A DNA stretch of 64,000 bases from Enchytraeus crypticus (lineage: Eukaryota; Annelida; Clitellata; Enchytraeida; Enchytraeidae): contig CAJHZI010000739.1 in the NCBI GenBank assembly GCA_905160935.1, positions 1-64,000 on the forward strand. The letters are read 5' to 3'. The notes beneath the pieces are model-generated. The model was given only the letters and a program-made list of their open reading frames with translations, had not been told where the DNA came from and searched no databases. The translations under genes were made by a program, and so were the position numbers. Positions within the stretch are counted from its first letter, which is position 1. Every line of letters begins with the position of its first letter. Shown in pieces: positions 36,101 through 48,700 of this stretch.

Positions 36101-39100
36101 CAATACAATATACCACCCTACAATACAATACAGTTCAATATAATACAAAAAAATTTAAAATTCAACAGAAAAAATAGAACAGTACACGACCAAATTCAAT
36201 CTAGTGCAATATAACACAATAAAATACAACAATATACACCACAATAAAAGAAAATATCAGGCAATACACTAAAATACAAATATAAAATTTAAATGTTTTC
36301 TGTTTGAAATCACTAATCAGTGTACTGATGGAGGCAATATGATACCTTCTCAGATTTCTCAAATTTCTACTGAAGAAAGACACGTGTCTAGGAGCTTCAA
36401 CATTGAGAAACCTTAATAGATGAGTCATTTCAAATAGAAATCTTTGAATGAACCTCTTATCCGTCATCAATTCGTAGTCAAGCATGAGAGAGAGAGAAAG
36501 AGAGAGAGAAAGAGAGACAGACAGACAGTGAGACTGAGAGACAGAGACTGAGAGACAGAGATAGACACAGAGAGAAGCAGTTTAAGTGAGAGAAATAGAC
36601 TGAAATAAACTATATAAACCTGCTCTAGAAGTTGTATGGAATATATTTAATGGACAGCATTTCAATACAGTTTTGATATTCTTCATTACGGACGTCGTAT
36701 ACCGCCTTCATTATTTTCAATTTTGTTTAAGCTTTATGACGCTCACTATATACTATTCTATGCATACTTCACATCATACCAGATGCGATTTATGATGCCG
36801 AATTTCGTGGGAACTCTTTTGGTCTCGCTGTCTCAGACTAGTGGGAGCTTCTGAGGAGGCAGAACGCACTGACTGATGCTGGGATTTAACTGAAATAGTT
36901 GAGAACAATAAAAAAGTAAACCAGCATTATAGTGAAATGATCAACTATATCGATATCTATCATTTTTAATATCACATGTTTAAACCGTTAGGCAATTTAG
37001 TCCATTTTCTGTATAACCAGTCCAGTGAATGTCCGAGATTTTGCTCTCAGATCAGTGCGGCTAAGATTTGAACCTACGTAAGTTCAGTTCATCTCAGGAT
37101 CTGACATTTAAAACTTCATGACGTTATCCCTACGCTATCGAGACATTTTAAAATGATCGAATTAATAAACATAAACAAGAGGAAACAGGACTCAGATGCA
37201 GAATGGTGAAGATATTATTTTGAGAACTTGTGCGTCGTGTCATGCTTAGAAAACGAAAATATTTGTGTGCATTTTATATCTGCATTGTTTCGAGGACAAG
37301 GCTTTTATTATTTACACTACTCAGAAACTAAATTTAAAAATTCAGGAACAACAAAGTAACGAACTTATTCATCTGCTCCAATTTAGTCCAAGTCTTAGAC
37401 TTAATCGTCATAAGTCTTATAGTCTTGGAATTAATTGCATAAATCAGATATATAATGGCTAAGCAGTTATATGTAATCCTTTCTTCATAAGACATTATGG
37501 TGAACATAAACAGAGAATGGAAAAAATAAAACTAGAAAAGCAACATACAAACTGAAATTTAATACCAGTTAGCACATTAGCCAAACTACCCTCTATTTAA
37601 TTTTTTAAAATTATAGCAATATACTTTCTAAATAAATCCGAAAGTAATATCTGATCTTGGCAAAAGAATCATTCTACTGGATTTCACATATATTTTGAAT
37701 ATAATCCATGTAATGGGGATATTTAAATATTTGTGTATTAATTTATTAGACCGTCAAAAAGATTACAATTAAATGCATCATACTTCAAAACAGGTCAAAT
37801 GAAGATTAAATCAAAGGTTAAAGACACTAAGGTTTATAATTTAATTACAAAAATAAATTCAATAGGATCTTGCAAAACTATATTACATACCACAACTATA
37901 TTGTTTGCACTTTTCTTCTGCACCAATGCACAAACTTCTTTGCGTAACGCATCTAGGCAAAATAAAGGACATAACTAATTAGCCAACCGTTGAATTATTT
38001 CTTTAGTATCTCCACCACTACAATTTTGCTGCCAAGCATCCGATCCATGGCACAAAATATCAATTTGCAACTTCTAATTCTCTCGCTCTGCTAGTGTAAA
38101 GAATTGTTTCATTATTTAGTTAATTAACTTACAACAAATTTAAATTATTTAATTATTTAATTATATAGATTAATTGATTAATTAACAAAAATAAATATTT
38201 CACTGACATCTAAAGATATTAAAAGCTTAATATGATCGGACTCTCACAGTTAGTTACTGGATATGAAAAACTCCATGAGATCAAATTTTACAGTTACAAA
38301 TTTTGAATTATGGCTTTAGCTGTTCACTTTGCTAAAGATCATTGTTCTCTAATAGTAATTAACTTAAAACAATAAAACTTCAGACAAATACCAGCACCTA
38401 AACCTACTTATCTTCAATTCCCTATACTTTGAACTGATTTTCTGGATTTTGGAATTTGCATCGTTTTTGGACCTTCTTTTGGCTCGCCGGCTTGATTTTG
38501 TCTCAATAGTGCTCGATGTTGTCTTTGATGACAAACGCATTCTAATTGTTGTTATTGTTGTTATTAATAAACTAACGAACCTCTCGTCGGCGGGGCACAC
38601 AACAGCGTGGCAATGGTTCACACTCGAACAAGTTCCTGGGTGAAACTTAGGTCTTGTCCATTCTCTACATCTAAAACACACAAATTACATCACATATCAT
38701 CTCACTGCTTACTTACACAAACCCAGATCTGCATTTATTGATTGATTGTTAGTTTGTTCATTTACTACAAACGAACGATTGTATTATATTAGATTAATTC
38801 AATTTGCATCAAAGATATCAAAGTTCTAGTCCCACGTGCTTCACGGCTCGATCCAAGAAATTTAAATAATTTTAATAATTTTTGGCATTACTGAATATTA
38901 AAATGGACCAATATTAACAGCGCAGTATGAAACATTTTACTACAACGAAGACCGCATTAAATTAAAAATTGTAAAACTGATATTGTTTAGGGCTTAAAAT
39001 ATACTAGTGGTTACTAGAAAGGAAGTTTAATGTCAAATTAAATTCGCTTACCTCGTAGACAAGGCAAGGTACTAAGCGGTGGCAAGTCATTAAAATTTTT

Positions 39101-39737
39101 AAGGAACTCTTAAGTACTTCAGACAGTATGACACAATAAAAAAATTAAAATGACAAGATACCAACTTTGCCAAGCATAGATTGCCGTACGTTACACCATT
39201 CCAAGCACATACCGGATCGTAATTAGATTCACAGTTGCATGGTAATGCTAAACATAGAATAGCATCATATCATATATACATTATCATATCATCATACATC
39301 AGTGCTATTGTAAGATATTAAATATAATAATACTTTCATAACGAATAATTCAACGGAGAATAAAGAAAATATATTTAAAATTTGAGAACCATGTAAATCC
39401 TACCACTCTAAAATTTAATATAATGAAAGGAGACTGTTCGGAAATTAATAGCCTTGGAAAATAGAGGAAAACGGAAAACAGAGAAGAGTGGAGGCGTTAT
39501 ATACCAAGGACCAGCCAGTAGGCAGTGCACTAAGAGAGAGACTAATCTAGGAGGATTGGTTTTGCAATGGAATGGATCGGTTCACTAACATAGTCACAGA
39601 AGAACAAATCCTCTGATGAATATAATTTATCTTTAAAGAATTATTAATTCAGTTGAATGTATGACGAATATTCACGAGTCCCTGATTCCTTGACGTCCCT
39701 GACATTACCTTATGGCGAGGAACCGGAAGTTAAATCC

Positions 39738-39812
<75 letters not shown>

Positions 39813-42575
39813 GTCTACTGGCACTGCCAATGCCCGAGAAAGCACTCGGTTGAACTCCCATTTAACCAATGCCAATGAATTTTGTTATGCTTATGTTTGT
39901 TATGGAGTGCGTTACTATCGTTAATTATCTACTGTTTCAAATCATAAATACCAGCCTTACATTTATATCTCGTAATGCTGATGATATCTTTAGTAGCAGA
40001 AGTCTGTAACCTTAATCACTTAAAATAGCGGAAAACTTTCACCGTATACTAAAAAGCTGGAACATTGCTTTACGGCGAGGAACTGGACGTTAAATTCCTA
40101 TTGATTGATATAGATCAATTGATTGATATTAATTGGCGATTTGTAAGAGAAAGCAATATTATTTTTATGTTAGTATATCGCACAAATGAGATTAATTACC
40201 TGCAGCACTTGGATTAGCGGCAATGCGAAGAATATTACATCTTGGACACATGATATTTCCGTCATAACAGTAACAACTGTGACATTCTTCAGTACTAAAC
40301 CAGCTGTTGTGAGCTGAAATAACATTTATAAATAACGTATACTGTATGTGTGTCTATACTAAAAGTGATAGAACATAAAACGTCCAACTCTCCAGCAAGT
40401 AATGCCTAATTTAGATGCATTATCTAATGAGCACGAATAAATTAAAACGGACAACAAAACGAAAATTAAACGCGCACAAAATGTTTCAAAACGCCAAATG
40501 TGACGAATCAGAGATAGGATAGTATTTTTAGAATTACAACCCGGTTCGTTTAAAAAAAGCTATTTATTTGCCTAACAAACAGAATTTATTTTAGAATTAA
40601 ACGAATTTAGACACAATGGTGTTATATCAACTTCATTTATCAAATATAAATTTTTACAATGCAGACAATGCAATACACAAGCTCGCGAAAGACAGAATTA
40701 TACCAAATATAATGAAAATTAGGACCGGTACCGTTTAGGATCTTTATTTTTCTCTTCAGCACATGTTTTTTCATATCGTTTGAAGTGAATCGATTTGCGG
40801 TGACATGTGATGGGGGACGTCCCTGACATCATCCTTGTATGAGGAAACGGACGCTAAGCCTTTATTATTATTAAATACAAACTCGTAAAAGATGGACTAT
40901 GCGGAATACAAACCTTCAGTTCGTCCAGATTTCTGAGTACAGTCTCGCTCAGAGCTGCAGCCGAGTGGTGAACAGTGTTGCAGTCTGTGGTTGCGGCCAC
41001 ATTTACAAACCTTATGACAGTTGAGATTATGACTGGGTATCCTGACGTAGGAATTAACAGGCATTACTTGCGTTACTACTTCTCCAAGAGGGCAACCTAG
41101 ATCAATATGACATAGTAACAAGCAATCGATTACTTAGTCAATTACTAAATAAATTATAATCATAATATGACTTGATTGAAAGGTTTCGTTAATTGATATC
41201 TGCACGCAGAACTTAACAATATAACTCTTCTGTAACTCTATAGAATACTCATTCGAAGTCTCGGCTTGGGATTGATTTCCGAGGTTTCTCTCTCTATTAG
41301 TGCACTGCCTATTGGCAGTCCAGGGCATATAACTTTAGAAGTAATATATATCTACATATATACTTTAAATTATGTTGAGAACTTGAAATTATACATATAT
41401 AATTAATCTATGATTAATTATTATGGATATAATTTACTTTAGATTTATGCATGTTTGCTAGTGGCCAGGCAGTGGTCAAGCTGCAAAGTAAATGAATCTG
41501 ATTGGTCAGTTACCAAATGACCAAGCTTCACCTGTGATAAAATACTGGGAGATTGGTGTAAGAGATTCATTCAAGTTGTGGCGGCCGGACGGGCAAGTCC
41601 ACATGGCGTAGGCCGAGGGCCGAAACCGGAGTCGAATCCAGATTATTGATATTTTAGGGTTCAGGGATTGTGTATTTAGATCTTACATCCAGTTTTAAGT
41701 TTTAGTGTTCGTACATATTTAATTGTAGTGCTGTTTTTATTTACTATTAAATTGTGAGATTCTATTTAGAAATCTGTGCCTTGACTTCAATATTTCTTCA
41801 GTAAGGATTAATCACAGAGATCCTCACAACTACTGCAAATCGGAGTCCCACACGCCTCTGAGAAATACCATCTCATGTGTGCTACTTAGAACAGGCCTAG
41901 GCTTTCAATTACAGTCACGGACCGAACAAAAGTCCTGTACTGTGCTCCAACGGAGAGTTGTGAGATTGAAGGCAGCATCAGCGGCGCGAGTTCTTTATAA
42001 TTATATATATAATATTAGTTTATAATACATTAGTATATACATAATATTAGTATTATATTAGTATACATGTATATATTAGTATACTACACCGAATTTGAAC
42101 ACTGTATCTATCTACAGTAGCAGATCTACAATTGCAAATCTAACTGAGGTTGCTTCATTGCTGAGCTAAAGATAGAAATGATGTGAAATAAAGCATAGGC
42201 ATACGTTAACCAGGTACACACTTGTACTTTATACATACATACACATAGAAATGATTTGAAATAAAGCATGCACTTAGCAGGTACACACTTGTACATTATA
42301 CATACATACAAATAGAAATGATGTGAAATAAAGCATGCACTCACTAGGCACACAGTTGTACATTATACATACATACACATAGAAATGAAGTGAAATAAAT
42401 CATAGACTCACCTGGTACACACTTGTATGGGAGGCAGTCCGATGTTGCATCACATGGACTGGAATTAAGTAGACAAATCTCGTTCCACTGACATGGATTA
42501 TGATTACAAGGGCTAGTTATCTCAGATCTCTCACTTATTATCGCTTTGCTTTTGACTGCAAATGTCAAGCATAAA

Positions 42576-42619
<44 letters not shown>

Positions 42620-42655
42620 TATATGCATTATATATATATATATAAATATAGATAT

Positions 42656-42718
<63 letters not shown>

Positions 42719-42738
42719 TACATGTATATATGTAAATC

Positions 42739-42777
<39 letters not shown>

Positions 42778-45700
42778 TCGTTTATTTCAAAACAATCTGA
42801 CAACCGCAGATAGGTTACATACGAAAATACGAAATGGAACATACATATATGAAAATAAATGAGGTATCAGGAAGTTATCCCTGTTGTGTCCGGGTTGCTA
42901 AAGAATAGACAACCGTGGAAAGTACGTGTAGTAAAGGCGACAAGGCCCTAAGATCATCTAAACCAAGGTGAGGAAGGACATCCGGTTGGTGAGCGTCTAG
43001 TCCACACAGATTGTTACAAAATTTTCTAATCCAGATCTTAGTTAAACTAGGGATTCAAGAGAAAATGATTACTATGATGATGATTAGATATCAGAAATTG
43101 ACTTTAAAACTAATTGGAAATAATTTAAATGCTTCTATTGATTTAATGCAGATATTACAGTTACCTTCTTCAATTTTAATGCGCATACTATACGAGATAA
43201 GCGAATCATTTGATTCAATGTACTAGTGATATCTCAAGAAGCAACTGATTTTTCAATATATTCGATAACCAACCTATATATGGTAATACTGATATACAGG
43301 ACGACTCCTGAGAATGTGGAAAGAGTTTCTCACAAATGAACTTAACATCAACCTCAGGAGGCAGAGTGGTTCTATCGAGGCAGTGAGACATCAACCGCTC
43401 ACAATCCGATCTAATCATAGAAACCAATGATTCCACATAAATATTATAAAGTATTAGTTTCGAAAAATTTATTATTAAACGAAACAACGAACGAGGCAGC
43501 AACAACAACTACTACTACAACAATTAGGGTGCTATCGTCGTCTTTGAGAACATCAAGCACTATATAATATCGGTAGCAATTATTCTAACAATATAAAGAT
43601 GTGAAAATTTTCATAAATGCCAACATACGAAATAGACTACTTGAACTAAAAAAATGTGTATAACCAGATTAGTTAATAAGCAGAGATGGTATACAAGATT
43701 AATGCATCATCTAACAGTAGTTATCTGTAAGTATTCTGGCACTAAATAAAAGATGCACTAAACATAAAAAATTTACACATATCAATTTATATGCTTCTTT
43801 AACTTTTGACGGTGTGTGATTTCAGAGTATGTAAAAATAAGCCGACAGAATCTTACACACGTGCAAAAGCTAATTACGAACTTTAAATAAGCATTCAATT
43901 GCATGCATTATTTTAGTTTTTTGTCTTTTGCGCGTCCAATTAAAGGACTAATTACGGTATTAAACGGTATTAAATTACACCATATTCTTACACCATATTA
44001 AATCTCTAAAATCTCATGCATGCACTGGACAGCTAAATTTCCAACGCATTTAAACATCCTAATAGGTTAAAATGTGCCAACAAAATATAGAGAAATCATC
44101 AAGAATAATTATTTATCTATACTATACATTTTAATCTTTTTATATTTTGTCTCAGCAATTCACACCTCAGATGAATGGTGATAAAGACCACAATAGAAAT
44201 TACCCACAGATTGACTGCGTGAATGATAGGTCTTATCCTTATCCAGATAAGGTTTAAGGTTTACTTTGTTATGTGTCTTTTTGTGGAACCGAAGTAATGT
44301 ATTGAATAATATCGGATTCCCAAAGTTTAACAAATAAATTGTTAAATACAATAGGCTGTTAGAGAATACCTGCACAATGTGTTGGTTTGCGCCTGATTCT
44401 GACAGGGTTTGATATGTATAACACAGGCCACTGATTTCCACATCTCAGGCTCACAGCTGTTGATATCTATAACACGGAATTATTGTTGTTCCTAAATCAG
44501 CTAATTAAAAGTGAATATTAAATTGTCATATAATTTAGAAAAGTTACCTATCCTATAAATCCCATTTTATAAAAACGCTTTCCTACACATCCTCTTTTAA
44601 GAAATTTTTACTGAAATTAAATAAGATAAAATATATTTATTGAATGAAAATTAGTGGAAGTCATAAATAGGTGTAAAAATATATATTAGCATTTTAAAAG
44701 AGATTTTAAAAAGGGGAAATAAATTTGTTTTTAGAAATTCCATCTTTCGTAAATATTGCATTAGGTGTCTAAATTAAGGAAACGACCATTTTCTGTCTCA
44801 TGCAAGTCATACAAAGCCCGAAATTAATTTAAACTTGTGATGTCTCCGCACCGGCAGGATGGTCAAATGACTAGCACGCTTGTCTGATAAGCATGAGGCC
44901 ATCGGTTCAGATCCCAGCTGGACCTTCAATGACGGTATTCCTTGTGATATGAAAACGACGTTAAATTTAGCTTTATAACTTTTATATAAAAACCTGTTGC
45001 TTGCCTAAAATGCGTGTACACGTTGTTTACCATAGTAGGCCAAATTCAAAGGCCTTATTGTAAAATACAAATAATAAATTCAACAATTTAAATTCAAAGT
45101 TTCCTCTCAAGTGGATCTATCATTTCACTGCAAGTAAAGCAGATTAAATAATTTTGAAAAATACTACAATATTGGCATCCAATCATACCTTTAACGGCTA
45201 TTTTGAAATCGAGCACGTTGGGTAGGGACAGGTAACCTTTGGACCACAGGTCAAACGTCTGCCGAGCCATTGAGTCCTCCTGGGCGTTGCAAGAACGAAA
45301 CATTTCTGTCGGTCGATTGTTGAAATTTTTGCAAAATGATAAATCTGAGCATCCTAGAGTGCAGTCGTTTGATACTGGAACCAAATATAACAAAATTCTG
45401 TGAAATATGTTATGAAATTAATTACATTTACATCATTAATATCGTTCAGAAATCCTGTTATTAAATATACTGCTTTTATCTATCTTTTAGTTTCAAACCC
45501 GCAATGCCTGAAACATTTCAATCACCCACTACACTTGTTACAACTGCATCACTGCATTGAATAACTAGATTTTGTAAAGTTACATTAAATATACTAAATT
45601 TATATACGTGAAAAACATATGCATTCGTGTGAATAAGAGTATAATAGTATTAGAATTCAAATGCAAATTTTAATCATAAGATGATATATAAAGTAGGTTT

Positions 45701-48700
45701 AACTTTCTGAAAGGAGATTTTTACATCAAGAAATAATTTAATATTAACTGAAATATATGTTGTACTATGAAGACCTAGAATTGTAGTTAATTAATTGTAA
45801 TTGTTACATAGACTGAGTCTGTAAATATACCTAAGAACTAAAATAAAGAGGCTGAGAACCACAATTTGATTTTTCATATGTACAAATACTAATAACGGTA
45901 TTAACAGTAATTAAGATTTAGTTTACATTTAATTATAATTTAGCTTCATTACGTTACATGCAGAGTGATAAGATGTCGAAATGATCTTAAACATTCATCA
46001 AAGTGTTTCTGGCCCTTCAAAGTCACGCTATGTAAAGTATCTAACCCTGATCTAGGCAGACATTGAGATCATGATATGTAAAGTATCTAACCATGATCTA
46101 GACAGGCACTGAGATCATGATATGTACTGTATCTAACCCTGATCTAGACAGGCATTGAGATCATGATATGTAAAGTATCTAACCATGATCTAGTCAGACA
46201 TTGAGATCAAGCTATGTAAAGTATCTAACCGTGATCTAGACAGGCATTGAGATCATGATATGTAAAGTATCTAACCCTGATCTAGACAGGCATTGAGATC
46301 ATGCTCAAGATAACGGAGTGAACACTGTTCGTGAAATATCTGCGATGTTTCGAAGTACTGCGTCGTGTAAGTCTGCGATAAAAGAAGTACAAAAACGAAG
46401 TGTGCATGTTTGCCTCTTCAAGATAAAATAAAAAGAGACAAGTCGACTAAAACCCAATGAGTTACTGTACAAATTCTACATACATGTAAGTTGTAGTTTT
46501 AATAAGCTTAAGAATTTATTAAAACTTAAGATTCATGTAGGCCTAATGTTTGTTATGCGCAGAAGTTTTCAAATACACACTGAGTTCCAGGTGTAATTAG
46601 CATTCAACATTCTATCAATATACTGAATTTCACTCAGCTATATTGTGAATGTAATTCATGCATTTTAATGCACTTTACTTCGGCGAATGTATAAATTCCT
46701 AAGGTTACAAATTCATTTTATTATATATTCCTAGCACATCTAGCACTATCCTCACTTTAATATATAATACAATATATCATGAAAGCACCTATACGATCTA
46801 CAGAAGGAAAAATAAAAATTGACTATAAATACAGAAAAACGTTTAAGCATACACACGTAAAGCGCTATTGAGAGATTAAGGCAAAGCAGCCACTAGAATA
46901 GTCTCAGAAATTACTGCTTGAGATTATACGATGTAACTTTCGGCTAATGTGTGAATGTAGCATCCGAAGCTTGAACGCAATTATGTTCTCAAATGTTGGC
47001 AATCATTAGTTAAGTAAATATATAGTTAAACCTTCGATTTACTAAAACAATATAAAATATTGAATAACTTGATTAGCTCTCAGATATATAATCTTAAGAC
47101 GACACACGGTTGCAATTAATTCAGTAAGAAGTGATCAATGAAAGAATGTAAGAAATTGAATGATAATAAAACTATGTGTAAAGGTTTTTGATCTCGAGAA
47201 CTTTAGATTCTATTATTAAGAGGAACGTTGATACTTTAAGATTATCATTTATTAAATAATATTTAGTTTTATAGCATAAGTATTGCGGTTCATAATTCTT
47301 TAATTTAAATGCTCAATTGGTTATGTATTAAGGTGTAGCCTACATATTAATATGTTGATGACCGCTCGACGGCCTAAGGACTGGACTCCTCAAGAAACCA
47401 TAATTAAAACCGTCAGTTGTTTATTGTTGTCTCATTGTGTTAAGTTGTGGTTTGAAAATAAATAAATACACAAAATCAAACCTTTTGACAGAGATTTCGA
47501 CAAGTTTCGGATTTAGCTTTGGTGCAGCACATGAGGCGCGCACTGTCGATGTTGTACTCCTGAGGTCTGTTATAGGCGGGAGAGGAGAGCCGGAGAAAAC
47601 ACTGCCATAGTGGAGCCTGGAGCACAATAACCATAATAACCACAATAACCAAGAACAACAACTACAGAATAGCCGCAATAGCCAATAACAACAACTACAC
47701 AATATCTGCAATAACCAATAACAACAACTACATTTACACAATTGCCGCAATAGCCACAAACAACAACTACACAAGAACAACAATTAGACATTTGAAATTC
47801 ACCATTACTATCATGCTATCACGAAATCTGTCATTAAAAACATCCATTGAATTGATTGAATGAAAAGATTGGCAATGATATATGCAAGAGATCTACTGTG
47901 GTGCATTACAGAAATTTACTTTAGTAGGACAATGAGCTGAGCCGGTAACATATCGGTAACCTGTCCGCCAACGGATCAGTGGATGTAAGATTCATCAGCT
48001 CTCCCGTTGCTGACATGCCATCGAGACAGGAAGCTGACTTTAGACTAAGAGTTAATCATTTAAATCGAAATACACCAACTGAAAAGATTAGTTGCATTTG
48101 CTGTTTAGAGTTATACGATTGACAAATTCTACCGTATTGATAAATTTAACAAGAACGATTCATAGTTCAATTTGTTGATTGATTGAAATATTTATGTGAT
48201 GAAGTATTGACTACTAGTTGAGTTACATACTTTAAAAATCATTAGATTTATTATTTATACTATTATTAAACTGATTGATGGATTGACTTATTAATTGAGT
48301 GATTAAATTTTACTGATTGAGTTAATGATTGACTGATTGATGTATTAATTAATTCATTAATTGATTGATAGATTTACTGATGAATTGATTGATTCGTTGA
48401 TCGAATGATCGACCGACCGACGGATTGATTGACTGAAAACTTACACTGTGATCAGGAACACCGCAGTGCGTGATGATCTCTTCGACCATGTGCTCCTCAG
48501 TGAGCGAGTCACTGACTGCCTGACGACATTTAGACCGGCAATCATTCACTACACTGCCTTGATCACAGCAACGCCAACCTAAGCACAGATTACGCTAATC
48601 TATTCAATTGTTTATAGAAACTGTTTGACTGGGTATTCACATTAAAATGACGCCGAGGAAGAATTTAGACTGCAGTTTTGTGCCTCAGGACTGAAAATCT

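Noticed and set aside
35737..36148. Long Cys/Tyr/Val repeat frames on the - strand (also 16934-17351)
   Set aside because: They come from TACAA/GTACAA tandem arrays; only the RECK exon 17 part of the first is coding.
46033..46312. Evenly spaced 46-bp repeats considered as CRISPR
   Set aside because: No spacers: the whole unit repeats, in an intron of an animal gene.
47421..47791. Cys/Leu-rich - strand frames
   Set aside because: Translations of the tandem array before RECK exon 5 running into the exon; the start codons are in the array.
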